Positions 8,815 through 17,478 are shown, counted from the first letter of the stretch. The stretch is 64,000 bases of DNA from Faecalibacterium duncaniae (GCF_010509575.1 NZ_CP048437.1:744001-808000); one strand, 5' to 3'. Numbers and translations: made by a program. Notes: generated from the letters alone by a model not told the origin.

Positions 8815-8859
8815 AGATCAGTGCCTCCTGTTTTGATTTGCCCCAGTATAGCACAGTGA

Positions 8860-9729
8860 TCATTCCTCGGCTTCGGCCTTTGCAGTTTCAAGGAAGGCCC
8901 GGATCTTATCCACCTGGATCTGTGCCACGGCCCGGCCGGTTTCGTAGACGCGGCGCAGCTGGTCGGGGTCACGCTCCATGGCACCGATCTCCAGCGGGAT
9001 GGGCGGGCGGATAACGTAATCCTTGCCGGACTGCTCCAGCATGGAGATGTAGCTCAGGGTTTCGTTGTAGCGCTCGTGGCGGTCGGCCACAGCCTCCACA
9101 AAGGCAGGATAGCGCAGATACCGTGCCCGGATGGCGGGCAGCATGGGATTCTTCTTTTTCACAAACCCCTTGGGCTGGGTCAGGATGATGAGGTTCCGCT
9201 TGTAGCCGATGGACTCAAAGAAGCGGATGGGGATGGAATCGGCAACGCCGCCGTCCAGCAGGCCGTAATGGCCGATCTTGACGATCTTTGCGGCCAGTGG
9301 CATGGAAGCCGAGGCTTCCATCCAGCGCACATCCTCCGCATCACCGGTGCGGCACTTATGATAGATAGGGTCGCCGGTGCGGACATCGGTGCAGACCACA
9401 AAGTAATCCATGGGGGATTCCCGGAAAGCCTTGTCATCGAACGGGTCGAGCTTTTCGGGCACCTCGTGGTAGCAGAAATCCTCGCTGTACAGGTTGCCGG
9501 TGCGCAGCAGGTTGCGGAAGCTGGCATAGCGTTTGTCGTTGCAATAGGTGGTGTTGTAGCGGATGGTCCGCCCGATCTGGTGGGATTTGTAGTTGCAGCC
9601 GAACACTGCTCCCGCCGAAACACCTACCATGCCGTCTACCGTGATGCCCTGCTCCATCAGAACATCCAGAACACCGGCAGTGAACATGCCCCGCATGGCA
9701 CCGCCTTCCAGGATCAATCCGGTCTTCAT
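8860..9729 (-). CDS. Patatin-like phospholipase (acyl hydrolase)
   Basis: A 289-residue serine hydrolase of the patatin/RssA type. The oxyanion motif EGGAMRGMFTAGVLDVL (about 9-25), nucleophile elbow GVSAG (Ser about 42) and catalytic Asp in LLDGGVADSIP (about 160) are all present, so it should be an active Ser-Asp dyad lipase, probably acting on membrane lipids or acyl esters. There is no signal peptide. ATG 9729 follows GGAGAAGGAG; the longer start at 9798 runs through hairpin-rich leader and was rejected. First gene of an operon with the nitroreductase. Confidence 0.9.
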   Translation of the reverse strand: MKTGLILEGGAMRGMFTAGVLDVLMEQGITVDGMVGVSAGAVFGCNYKSHQIGRTIRYNTTYCNDKRYASFRNLLRTGNLYSEDFCYHEVPEKLDPFDDKAFRESPMDYFVVCTDVRTGDPIYHKCRTGDAEDVRWMEASASMPLAAKIVKIGHYGLLDGGVADSIPIRFFESIGYKRNLIILTQPKGFVKKKNPMLPAIRARYLRYPAFVEAVADRHERYNETLSYISMLEQSGKDYVIRPPIPLEIGAMERDPDQLRRVYETGRAVAQIQVDKIRAFLETAKAEAEE

Positions 9730-9849
9730 ACGCGTGATACTCCTTCTCCTCACAATGCATCCCGCCCGAACAGGCGGCAGGATGCAGAAAACGGGCACCT
9801 TTCCCTGTGCCCGGAGCGCCCCGGAAATCCACCCGGAGCCGTTGCTTCC

Positions 9850-9877
9850 AGTATACTCAAATTTTGCTGAAAAACAA
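9850..9877 (-). promoter_or_regulatory. Promoter of the patatin-nitroreductase operon
   Basis: Minus strand TTGTTT (9872-9877), 16-bp spacer, TATACT (9850-9855). The leader of roughly 115 nt carries a hairpin at 9757-9785 (GCATCC../..GGATGC). Confidence 0.55.
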
Positions 9878-9898
9878 GAGAGAAAATGCCAAAAGACC

Positions 9899-9928
9899 TT
9901 GAAAACAGGGGGGCAAATCCGGTATACT
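9899..9928 (+). promoter_or_regulatory. Promoter of xpt
   Basis: TTGAAA (9899-9904), 18-bp spacer, TATACT (9923-9928). Only about 40 nt separate the predicted start from the coding region, too short for a purine riboswitch. Confidence 0.65.
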
Positions 9929-9974
9929 AGGTAAAATCAAAATGCAGTACCAAAGCTTGGAGGAAGAGACGGAT

Positions 9975-10568
9975 ATGAAACTGCTGGAAGAACGCATTCA
10001 GAGAGACGGGATCGTGCGCGAGGGCAATGTGCTGAAGGTGGATAGCTTCATCAACCACCAGATGGACATCCCCCTGTTCCGCGAGATGGCAAAGGAGTGG
10101 AAGCGCCTGTTTGCAGGCAAGCCCGTCAACAAGGTGCTGACCATTGAGGCCAGCGGCATCGGCATTGCCGCTGTGGTTGCCAGCGAGTTCAATGTTCCTG
10201 TGGTGTTTGCCAAAAAGTCCATGAGCATCAACCTGGATTACGACAACTATGAGACCAAGATCCAGTCCTTCACCCACAAGAAGATCTACAACGTCATTGT
10301 CTCCAAAAAGTTCCTCACCGCAGAGGACCATGTCCTGATCATCGATGACTTCCTGGCAAACGGCTGTGCCCTGATGGGCCTGCTGGATCTGGCCAAGGAG
10401 GCCGGAGCTACGGTTGAGGGCATTGGCATTGCCGTGGAGAAGGGCTTCCAGCAGGGCGGCGAGCTCATCCGCAGCAAGGGCATCCAGCTGGAGAGCCTTG
10501 CCATTGTGGAATCCATGAACAGCGAGACCGGCGAGATCAAGTTCCGCGAGCAGCCGCACCAGAATTGA
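9975..10568 (+). CDS. xpt: Xanthine phosphoribosyltransferase
   Basis: A 197-residue type I phosphoribosyltransferase that converts xanthine and PRPP to XMP in purine salvage. The family start [12 protein letters not shown], the segment [13 protein letters not shown] ([17 protein letters not shown], about 56-72) and the PRPP loop [18 protein letters not shown] (about 121-138) match Xpt. ATG 9975 follows TTGGAGGAAG; the upstream start at 9942 lies next to the promoter and was rejected. It is monocistronic, with a promoter and a terminator of its own. Confidence 0.95.
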   Translation: MKLLEERIQRDGIVREGNVLKVDSFINHQMDIPLFREMAKEWKRLFAGKPVNKVLTIEASGIGIAAVVASEFNVPVVFAKKSMSINLDYDNYETKIQSFTHKKIYNVIVSKKFLTAEDHVLIIDDFLANGCALMGLLDLAKEAGATVEGIGIAVEKGFQQGGELIRSKGIQLESLAIVESMNSETGEIKFREQPHQN

Positions 10569-10582
10569 AAACAAGCAATTCA

Positions 10583-10605
10583 AGACCGCTTCGGCGGTCT
10601 TTTTT
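10583..10605 (+). terminator. Terminator of xpt
   Basis: AGACCGC (10583-10589), loop TTCG, GCGGTCT (10594-10600), then five further T. It lies between convergent xpt and ftsI. Confidence 0.85.
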
Positions 10606-10616
10606 GCTGCCCATTT

Positions 10617-12488
10617 TCAGGCCCCGTCAAAACTGTCGCCGTCAGCGGGGAGGTCGGCGGCGGTCTCTGCTGTGGAGGCAGCCGGGGCTTCCGTGGTGCG
10701 GAGCACGCCCCTGTACACCAGCGTCTGCTCCAGCACTTCGGCACAGACCGGGGCCGACAGGCTGCCGCCCGCGGTCGTCCAGCTGTGGGGTTCGTCCAGG
10801 CAGACCAGACAGAGAAACTGCGGGTCGTCGATGGGAGCCACCGCCACAAAGCTGGCAATGCGGGCTTTTTCGTCGGCGCTGTCCAGCTTCTGGCTGGTGC
10901 CGCTTTTTCCGCCTACCCGGTAGCCCGGGATCTGAGCGTTCCGTCCGCCGCCGTGGAGCACCACGGCCTCCATCATCTCCCGCATGGTCTGACTGGTCTC
11001 TGCCTTGAGCACCTGCCGTTTGCAGACAGGGGAGAACTGCTCAATGGTACTGCCGTCCGGGGCCAGGATCTCCGAGACGACGTAGGGATGCATCAGCTTT
11101 CCCCCGTTGACCACGGCGCAGACTGCCGCCGCCATTTCCAGATAGGAGATTTTGCTGCTCTGCCCAAAGGCACAGGAGGCCAGCTCCACCGGGCCCATCC
11201 GGTCGGCGGTATAGTACAGGCTCTTTTTCGGCTCGGCGGGCAGGTCGATGCCGGTGGGCTCCCGCAGGCCGAAGGCGGCAAAATAATCGCAGAAGGCCTC
11301 CCTGCCCAGTCGGCCCCCGATCTGGATGAAGCTCTGGTTGCAGGAATTTTCCAGCGCCTGGGTCACGCTCTGGGCCCCATGGCGCTTGTGGTTGGCACAG
11401 TGGAAGCGGGTGCCTGCCACCGAGATGGATTCCCCGCAGTAAAAGCTGGAATGCTTTGTGATGGCTCCGGCATCCAGCGCCGCCGCGCAGGTGATGAGCT
11501 TGAACACGCTGCCCGGCTCGTACAGGTCGCTGACGGCCTTGTTCCGCCACTGGGTCTGCTGGGCCAGCTGCAAAGCGGCCTTGCGTGCATCACCGGTCAG
11601 GGCCTCCACGGCGTTCCGGGCGGCGGTGTCGGCAATGACGCGGGGTTCGTTGGGGTCGTAGGAGGGCGTGGTGGACATGGCCAGCACGGCCCCGGTGTTC
11701 ACATCCATGACGATCCCCACGGCCCGCGCCGCCACATGGTGCTCCTGCACAGCGTAGGACAGCGCGTTTTCAAGGTAGTGCTGGATACAGCTGTCGATGG
11801 TGAGCCGCAGGCCGTCCCCCTCGGTGGGAAAACGCTCGGTCTCGTAGCTCTGCTCCAGTGTGTAGCCCCAGGCGTTGACAGCTGTGAGCACCACGCCGTT
11901 TTCTCCGGTGAGCAGATCGTCATATTTCAGTTCCAGCCCGGCCACCCCTGCGTTGTCCACATTGGTGAACCCCAGCACCGAAGCCAGAAACGCGCCCTGC
12001 GGATACCAGCGCTTGCTGTCCTGATTGATGCGGATGCCGGTGATGCTGTTTTCTTCGCAAAAGTCCCGCACGGCATCGGCTGCGGCGCGGTCCACCCGGT
12101 AGCGGAGCAGGCAGTCGTTGGAGCGGCGGTCGCTGAATTTTTCCAGCAGGGCCGCTTCGTCCAGCGCTAAGATCTCCGCAAGGCCGTGGGCGGCAAGGGT
12201 GATTTTCTCTTCCGGCATCTCCCGGGGCGAGGCCCGCAGGGTCCAGCAGCTGCTGTTGGCGGCCAGCAAAAGGCCGTCGGCGCTGTAAATGCGCCCCCGG
12301 TCTGCGGGGACCACGGTGTCCCGCAGCTGCTGGCCCTGTGCGCGGTCGGCATAGAAGCCGTCGGTGCGCACCTGCAGGAAAAAGAGCCGCACGGCCAGCC
12401 CCAGGCAGACGGCACAGAACAGCACCGCCACGGCCCGTGCCCGGCGGCGGAATCCCCGCTCGGGCAGGGTGCGGAGAACTTTGGGCAT
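10617..12488 (-). CDS. ftsI: Penicillin-binding protein 2 / FtsI-SpoVD type transpeptidase
   Basis: A 623-residue class B PBP that cross-links peptidoglycan. One N-terminal membrane anchor (AVAVLFCAVCLGLAVRLFFL, about 20-40) is followed by the PBP dimerisation domain (ADRGRIYSADG) and a transpeptidase domain with SxxK (SVFK, Ser about 327), SxN (SCN, about 380) and KSGTS (about 527). No PASTA domains are visible. ATG 12488 follows GGGAGAG; the longer in-frame start at 12599 would translate a palindromic repeat and was rejected. It is divergent from ftsW, its usual glycosyltransferase partner, with about 220 bp between them. Confidence 0.93.
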   Translation of the reverse strand: MPKVLRTLPERGFRRRARAVAVLFCAVCLGLAVRLFFLQVRTDGFYADRAQGQQLRDTVVPADRGRIYSADGLLLAANSSCWTLRASPREMPEEKITLAAHGLAEILALDEAALLEKFSDRRSNDCLLRYRVDRAAADAVRDFCEENSITGIRINQDSKRWYPQGAFLASVLGFTNVDNAGVAGLELKYDDLLTGENGVVLTAVNAWGYTLEQSYETERFPTEGDGLRLTIDSCIQHYLENALSYAVQEHHVAARAVGIVMDVNTGAVLAMSTTPSYDPNEPRVIADTAARNAVEALTGDARKAALQLAQQTQWRNKAVSDLYEPGSVFKLITCAAALDAGAITKHSSFYCGESISVAGTRFHCANHKRHGAQSVTQALENSCNQSFIQIGGRLGREAFCDYFAAFGLREPTGIDLPAEPKKSLYYTADRMGPVELASCAFGQSSKISYLEMAAAVCAVVNGGKLMHPYVVSEILAPDGSTIEQFSPVCKRQVLKAETSQTMREMMEAVVLHGGGRNAQIPGYRVGGKSGTSQKLDSADEKARIASFVAVAPIDDPQFLCLVCLDEPHSWTTAGGSLSAPVCAEVLEQTLVYRGVLRTTEAPAASTAETAADLPADGDSFDGA

Positions 12489-12527
12489 AGAAACTCTCCC
12501 TTCTTGAATAAGCCCTGCTCTGTCCAA

Positions 12528-12632
12528 CCTCTCAGTCGCAGGCTTCGCCGCGACAGCTCCCCTAGTAGGGGAGCCCTTGGCATAAGATTTACTTTTCAAT
12601 CTGGTCGCTGACGCTCCAAAACCAGTATCTGC
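12528..12632. repeat. Two-hairpin palindromic repeat, long form
   Basis: Core 12528-12582 runs from CCTCTCAGTC through hairpins GTCGCAGG../..GCGAC and GCTCCCCTAGTAGGGGAGC to CTTGGCA. The next 50 bp (12583-12632, ending GCTCCAAAACCAGTATCTGC) also match the copy at 18889-18993. It lies in the ftsI leader. Confidence 0.85.
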
Positions 12633-12711
12633 TTATCCTTACGCAGAACCTCAAGAAAATAGACTAGCAGCCCCGGTTTTGACATACAATAGTGAAACTG
12701 GGGGTGACGAG

Positions 12712-13860
12712 ATGAAAGAAGCTGCGGCACTGCCGCGGGGCGGGCGGCACAAGGCACCGCTGCGGCCGCTGCCGGCCATGGACCTGCCGTTTCTGGTGCT
12801 GGTACTCACGCTGGTGGGGTTCGGGCTGGTGATGCTGGGCAGTGCGTCGGGGGCGGTGGCCCTTTACCGTCGGGGCGATGCCTTTGCCTACCTGCGCCCC
12901 CAGCTGCTCTACGCCGCCATGGGCATTGCGGGGCTGTGGCTGGCCAGCCGGGTGGACTATCACATCTTCCACAAATTGGCCTGGCCGCTGCTGGGGGTCT
13001 CGCTGGTGCTGCTTGCGGTGGTGCTTTTTATGCCGGAATACAACGGCTGCAAACGGTGGCTGGTGCTGCCGGGGGTGGGCACCCTGCAGCCAAGCGAGAT
13101 CGCAAAATTTGCCGTGGTGCTGGTGTTTTCGCACATCATCTCGCTGAACCATGACAGGATGCGCAGCTTTGCGGTGGGGGTGCTGCCCTTTGTGCTGGTG
13201 CTGGGGGTGGTGGCGGCGCTGATGCTGCTGGAACCCCATCTTTCGGGCACTTTGCTGATCCTGGGCATCGGGGCAGTGCTGATGTTCGTGGGCGGCACAG
13301 GTCTGCGGTGGTTCGTGCTGGCAGGCCTGGGCGGGGCGGCCGCCATCGGGGCGGCGGTGGTCGTTATGCCGGACCTTGTGCCCTACGCTGCCGACCGCCT
13401 GCGCTCCTGGCAGGACCCCTTTGCCGACCCGCTGGGGGATGGCCACCAGACCATCCAGAGCCTGTACGCCATCGGCTCAGGCGGGGCCACTGGGCTGGGG
13501 CTGGGGAACAGCCGCCAGAAGCATCTGTTTGTGCCCGAACCTCAGAACGACTTCATCTTCTCCATCGTCTGCGAGGAACTGGGCTTTGTGGGGGCCTGCG
13601 CCGTGGTGCTGCTGTTCGTGCTGCTGCTCTGGCGGGGCATTACCATTGCCGCCCATGCTCCCGACCGTTTTGGGGCGCTGCTGGTGGTGGGCTTTACCGT
13701 GCAGGTGGCCCTGCAGGCTGTCCTCAATGTGGCCGTGGTCACCAATACCATCCCCAACACCGGCATCAGCCTGCCCTTTTTCTCCTCCGGAGGAACGAGC
13801 TTGATGATGTTGTTGGGAGAGATGGGGATCGTGCTCTCGGTCTCGAGAGGGGAGACCTGA
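12712..13860 (+). CDS. ftsW: FtsW/RodA/SpoVE family SEDS glycosyltransferase
   Basis: A 382-residue polytopic membrane protein (about 10 segments) that polymerises lipid II glycan strands, probably at the septum with FtsI. Visible family features: QPSEIAKFAVVLVFSH (about 125-140), the GDGHQTIQSLYAIGSGG loop (about 243-259), FVPEPQNDFIFSIVCEELGF (about 276-295) and the C-terminal NTGISLPFFSSGGTSLM. These blocks fit FtsW/SpoVE; RodA is less likely given the murA-ftsZ context. ATG 12712 follows GGGGTGA; the in-frame start 33 nt upstream lacks a ribosome-binding site. Confidence 0.92.
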   Translation: MKEAAALPRGGRHKAPLRPLPAMDLPFLVLVLTLVGFGLVMLGSASGAVALYRRGDAFAYLRPQLLYAAMGIAGLWLASRVDYHIFHKLAWPLLGVSLVLLAVVLFMPEYNGCKRWLVLPGVGTLQPSEIAKFAVVLVFSHIISLNHDRMRSFAVGVLPFVLVLGVVAALMLLEPHLSGTLLILGIGAVLMFVGGTGLRWFVLAGLGGAAAIGAAVVVMPDLVPYAADRLRSWQDPFADPLGDGHQTIQSLYAIGSGGATGLGLGNSRQKHLFVPEPQNDFIFSIVCEELGFVGACAVVLLFVLLLWRGITIAAHAPDRFGALLVVGFTVQVALQAVLNVAVVTNTIPNTGISLPFFSSGGTSLMMLLGEMGIVLSVSRGET

Positions 13861-13885
13861 CGGAATAGAAAACATAAAGTTGAAT

Positions 13886-14050
13886 TGCCAAAGGCTCTCC
13901 CTTTGGGAGCAACGACGACGACCACCGCCTGCGGCGGAATGAGGGAGGAGTTGTTGGGGCCGCGGCCAGCAGGACGCAAGCGCAAGGGTTTGCGCGAAGC
14001 GGATGCTGGGAGCCGCAACCCGGTGCTGGCGCGAAGCGCCTGAGAGGGCG
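13886..14050. repeat. Composite repeat: palindromic repeat split by a 114-bp inner unit
   Basis: The outer repeat is interrupted: the left part (13886-13909, TGCCAAAGGCTCTCCCTTTG..) and right part (14024-14050, ..GCGAAGCGCCTGAGAGGGCG) enclose about 114 bp (13910-14023). The inner unit is homologous to the reverse complement of 24440-24552 (shared blocks GAGTTGTTGGGGCCGCGGCC and CTGGGAGCCGCAACCCG). This fills most of the ftsW-murA gap; nothing else was seen there. Confidence 0.8.
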
Positions 14051-14145
14051 AGGATGCTATAAATTACAAAACAAACTTGTCCGCCTCACACTCCGGCCCT
14101 GTTTTGCATACGGTGAGGTATCTTTTGCGGAATGGGGGCACGGAC

Positions 14146-15597
14146 ATGGAGGAACGGATCGTGGTGACAGGGGGCCGCCCGCTGAACGGAAGCGTAAAAA
14201 TTCCGGCTGCGAAAAACAGCGTTCTGCCGCTTTTTGCGGCATCGCTGCTCTGCACGGGAGAGGTGCGGCTCCAGGCTGTGCCCCGCCTTGCGGACGTGGA
14301 ACACTGCATGGCGCTTTTGCGGGGCGTGGGCTGTTCCGCCCGGTGGGAAGGCAGTGATGCAGTGCTCTCCGGTCCGCCTGCCAACAGCACCCTGCCGGGG
14401 CAAACAGCGGGACAAATGCGGGCCTCCATTCTGTTCTGCGCACCCCTGCTGGCAAGGCTGGGCCGCGCCGAGACCAGCCTGCCCGGCGGCTGCCGCATCG
14501 GGGCCCGGCCCATCGACCTGCATCTGGCGGGGCTGGTAAAAATGGGGGCGGTGGAGCTGGAAGCTGGGGAGGGGCGGCTGGTGCTGACGGCTCCCTCCGG
14601 CCTGCACGGGGCCGAGATCACCCTGCGTTTCCCCAGCGTAGGGGCCACCGAGACGCTTCTGCTGGCCGCTGCCTGTGCCAAGGGCAGGACCATCCTGCGG
14701 GGGGCGGCCCGGGAACCGGAGATCGCCGACCTTGCCGCTTTTCTGAACCGGTGCGGCGGCTGCATCGAGGGGGCAGGCAGCTCCACGATCCGCATCGAAG
14801 GGCGGCGGGGCCTTTCCGGGTGCTGTTTTTCGCCCCTGCCCGACCGCATTTTTGCTTCCACGCTGGCCTGCGGCTGTGCGGCGGCGGGCGGCCGGGTGGA
14901 ACTGACCGGCTGCGCCCCTGCGCTCTATGCGCCGGTGCTGGAAATTCTGGGACAAATGGGGTGCCGGGTGGAACCGGCAGGGGATACGGTGCGAATTTCC
15001 CGCTTTGGGCGGCTGCACGGGGCAGGCCGGGTGTTCACCGGAGCCTATCCGGCCCTTGCCACCGATGCTGCCCCGCTGCTGGCGGCGGCAATGCTCTGTG
15101 CCGACAGCGAGAGCAGCATCGAGGACGTGATCTTTGAGCGCCGGTTCGGCTGTGCCGAGGGTTTTTGCCGCCTGGGTGCACAGGCCGAAACGGCGGGCAG
15201 GGTGCTGACCATTGCACCGGGCGGCCATTTGTGCGGCACCGTGGTGGAGGCCCCCGACCTGCGGGGCGGGGCGGCACTGGTGCTGGCGGGGCTTGCGGCC
15301 CGGGGAACCACGGTCATCACCCACCCGGCGCATATCGACCGGGGCTATGCCGGATTTACAGAGATTTTGGCTGGTTTGGGGGCGCAAATTCGGCGGGAAT
15401 CGGCCCCGGGAAATGGGTCGGTGAAAAAAACCTCTGCAAAAAACAAATTTGTCTTGCAATCGGGGCAAAAAGATGATACGATACAGTTATATAAGTATAG
15501 TATCGAACTCTTCTTGTGCGAAAAGCGCAGGTTTACGATAACATATCCGATGGAGGACAAAAGTTATGGCACTCATGCTCGACGAAGAAATGGATGA
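14146..15597 (+). CDS. murA: UDP-N-acetylglucosamine 1-carboxyvinyltransferase with a C-terminal extension
   Basis: Catalyses the first committed step of peptidoglycan synthesis, enolpyruvyl transfer from PEP to UDP-GlcNAc. Catalytic residues are in place: Lys about 23 (AAKNS), Cys about 116 (LPGGCRIGARPIDLHL, the fosfomycin target), Asp about 307 (ATDAAP) and Arg about 373 (DLRGGA). The MurA core ends near residue 427 (LGAQIRRES); a further 57 AT-rich residues run through the predicted ftsZ promoter and Shine-Dalgarno and overlap ftsZ by 32 nt. The original stop codon has probably been lost. Start ATG 14146 follows a GGGGG run; 14077 was rejected. Confidence 0.92.
   Translation: MEERIVVTGGRPLNGSVKIPAAKNSVLPLFAASLLCTGEVRLQAVPRLADVEHCMALLRGVGCSARWEGSDAVLSGPPANSTLPGQTAGQMRASILFCAPLLARLGRAETSLPGGCRIGARPIDLHLAGLVKMGAVELEAGEGRLVLTAPSGLHGAEITLRFPSVGATETLLLAAACAKGRTILRGAAREPEIADLAAFLNRCGGCIEGAGSSTIRIEGRRGLSGCCFSPLPDRIFASTLACGCAAAGGRVELTGCAPALYAPVLEILGQMGCRVEPAGDTVRISRFGRLHGAGRVFTGAYPALATDAAPLLAAAMLCADSESSIEDVIFERRFGCAEGFCRLGAQAETAGRVLTIAPGGHLCGTVVEAPDLRGGAALVLAGLAARGTTVITHPAHIDRGYAGFTEILAGLGAQIRRESAPGNGSVKKTSAKNKFVLQSGQKDDTIQLYKYSIELFLCEKRRFTITYPMEDKSYGTHARRRNG
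15454..15482 (+). promoter_or_regulatory. Candidate ftsZ promoter inside the murA reading frame
   Basis: TTGCAA (15454-15459), 17-bp spacer, TACGAT (15477-15482). An inverted repeat CGATAC/GTATCG (15480-15485, 15500-15505) overlaps the -10 and start region and could bind a regulator. Confidence 0.55.
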
Positions 15598-16738
15598 AAA
15601 CGTTACGACGATCAAGGTCATTGGTGTGGGCGGCGGCGGCGGCAACGCAGTCAACCGCATGGTCAGTGACGGTCTGCAGGGCGTAGAATTTATTGCAATG
15701 AACACCGACCAGCAGGCGCTGGCCAAGAACCATGCTGCCACCAAGGTGCAGCTGGGCTCCAAGCTCACCAAGGGCCGCGGCGCGGGCGCTGATCCCGAGA
15801 TCGGCCAGCGTGCTGCCGAGGAAAGCAAGGACGAGATCGCAAATGCCCTGAAGGGCTCCCAGATGGTCTTTATCACCGCCGGTATGGGCGGCGGCACCGG
15901 CACGGGTGCGGCTCCTGTTGTGGCTGAGGTGGCACATGATCTGGGCATCCTGACCGTGGGCATCGTCACCAAGCCCTTCTCCTTTGAGGGCAAGCGCAAG
16001 ATGGGCCTGGCAGAGCAGGGCATTGCAAACCTGCTCATGCACGTTGACAGCCTGATCGTTATCCCGAACGAGCGCCTGAAGATGATCAGCCAGGAAAAGA
16101 TCACCCTGATGAACGCCTTCCAGGCCGCCGATAATGTGCTGCGTCAGGGCGTGGAGTCCATCTCCGCTCTGATCAATGTGCCCGCCTTCATCAACCTGGA
16201 CTTCGCAGACGTGCGCTCCATTATGAAGGATGCCGGTTACGCCCACATGGGCGTGGGCAGCGCCAAGGGCGCAGGTAAGGCAGAGAACGCCGCCAAGGCT
16301 GCGATCTCCTCTCCGCTGCTGGAGACCAGCATTGCCGGTGCACACGGCGTGATCATCAACATCACCTCCAGCCCCGATATCGGCCTGGAGGATGTCGAGA
16401 CTGCTGCCGGCCTCATCACCCAGAGCGCTCATCCCGATGCAAACATCATCTGGGGTACTGCGTTCGATGAGAACCTGTCCGATGAAATGCGCGTTACCGT
16501 TGTGGCCACCGGCTTTGACAACAAGGCCGCCGATGGTCTGCGCAGCAGCCTGAACAACGCCGCCGGTGCCGGTGCTTCCACCCCCAGCGCAGTGTTCAGC
16601 TCTGATGTGTCCGGCGCGGGTGCCGCAAAGCAGCAGCCTGCTGCCGCCGCAAACAGCGCTGCAAAGCCGGTGGAGGAAGAGAGCAGCGACAACCGTTACT
16701 ACGATGAGCTGCTGGCGATCCTGAATAAGCGCAAGTAA
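15566..16738 (+). CDS. ftsZ: Cell division GTPase FtsZ
   Basis: The 390-residue tubulin homologue that forms the Z-ring. The nucleotide loop IKVIGVGGGGGNAVNRM (about 17-33) and tubulin signature GGGTGTGAAPVVAE (about 105-118) are intact. A variable linker (about 320-375, alanine/proline/serine-rich) leads to a short conserved C-terminal peptide (YYDELLAILNKRK) of the sort that binds FtsA, SepF or ZapA. ATG 15566 follows GGAGG with good spacing. No ftsA or ftsQ lies upstream, which is unusual; an unknown coiled-coil gene follows 72 bp downstream. Confidence 0.97.
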   Translation: MALMLDEEMDENVTTIKVIGVGGGGGNAVNRMVSDGLQGVEFIAMNTDQQALAKNHAATKVQLGSKLTKGRGAGADPEIGQRAAEESKDEIANALKGSQMVFITAGMGGGTGTGAAPVVAEVAHDLGILTVGIVTKPFSFEGKRKMGLAEQGIANLLMHVDSLIVIPNERLKMISQEKITLMNAFQAADNVLRQGVESISALINVPAFINLDFADVRSIMKDAGYAHMGVGSAKGAGKAENAAKAAISSPLLETSIAGAHGVIINITSSPDIGLEDVETAAGLITQSAHPDANIIWGTAFDENLSDEMRVTVVATGFDNKAADGLRSSLNNAAGAGASTPSAVFSSDVSGAGAAKQQPAAAANSAAKPVEEESSDNRYYDELLAILNKRK

Positions 16739-16810
16739 GTTTGTAAGTTACAGTGTGAACCGCCCGGGAGGGGGCGTGGTCTCTTGCGCGCGTGAGCGGG
16801 AGGAGCAGAG

Positions 16811-17425
16811 ATGGTACCAAACGACATCTGGCTGCGCACCGAATGGCTGAGCTGCCGCAGGACCAGTGTGCTGCGCTGTGTGGAGCGTTATTGTGCCGCC
16901 GCTGCCCGTGAATACCGCCGCGCTCTGCGCAGGGTGCAGGAAGTGGAGGAAACGATGGCGCAGGTCGAACCGGAAACCGGGAGACGGCTCCCGAGCCAGC
17001 CCGCTCAGGCGGAGCTGTTGAACCGCCGTCTTGCCGCTGCCAATGCGGAGATCCGCCGTTACCAGACCCGGCTTTACGCCTGTGAACGGGAGATGGTGGC
17101 ACTGCGGCAGGAGAACGCTGAGCTGGAAGCTCTGTGTGAGCAGGCGCGGGCAAACAGCCTGCTGCCGCCCGTGCCCCCGCAGCCCAAGGTGCTGGAACAG
17201 CCCGGCCTGCCGGTGATCGTGTTCCACCCGGCGGCGGATGCCCCCAAGGCAGAGCAGCCCCAGCCGGATGCTGTACCGGAGCAGGAGCCTGCCCCGCAGG
17301 CCGCACCGCCGGAACCGGAGGAGGAACGCTGCCCCTTTGCGCAGCCGGACTGGAAGCCCACCACGGCACTCGACCATCAGGCGGTGAATCTGGTACATCA
17401 GCTGGAAAGCTTAATGACTGTATAA
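16811..17425 (+). CDS. Unknown coiled-coil, proline-rich protein downstream of ftsZ
   Basis: A 204-residue protein I do not recognise. Residues about 15-60 and 65-118 are heptad-like helices rich in Arg, Glu, Leu and Ala (for example EIRRYQTRLYACEREMVALR); about 120-180 is a Pro/Glu/Ala-rich linker; the last 25 residues (DHQAVNLVHQLESLMTV) are again helical. There is no signal peptide or membrane segment. ATG 16811 follows GGGAGGAG. It shares the ftsZ transcript and ends at a strong terminator, so a role in division or a ZapB-like assembly role is possible, but this is inference from position only. Confidence 0.7.
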   Translation: MVPNDIWLRTEWLSCRRTSVLRCVERYCAAAAREYRRALRRVQEVEETMAQVEPETGRRLPSQPAQAELLNRRLAAANAEIRRYQTRLYACEREMVALRQENAELEALCEQARANSLLPPVPPQPKVLEQPGLPVIVFHPAADAPKAEQPQPDAVPEQEPAPQAAPPEPEEERCPFAQPDWKPTTALDHQAVNLVHQLESLMTV

Positions 17426-17427
17426 CA

Positions 17428-17464
17428 AAAAGACGATGCACAAACGCTGTGCATCGTCTTTTTT
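17428..17464. terminator. Bidirectional terminator between the ftsZ operon and the HD gene
   Basis: AGACGATGCACA (17431-17442) pairs with TGTGCATCGTCT (17448-17459). T follows on the plus strand, and the A-run at 17427-17431 gives T on the minus strand. Confidence 0.9.
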
Positions 17465-17478
17465 GCGTCTTGGGGATG

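Noticed and set aside
9929..9974. A purine riboswitch ahead of xpt
   Set aside because: The leader between promoter and start is only about 40 nt and lacks the paired loops of an aptamer.
12489..12599. Extra 37 N-terminal residues for FtsI
   Set aside because: They translate a palindromic repeat, and the start at 12488 has a good Shine-Dalgarno and the expected length before the membrane anchor.
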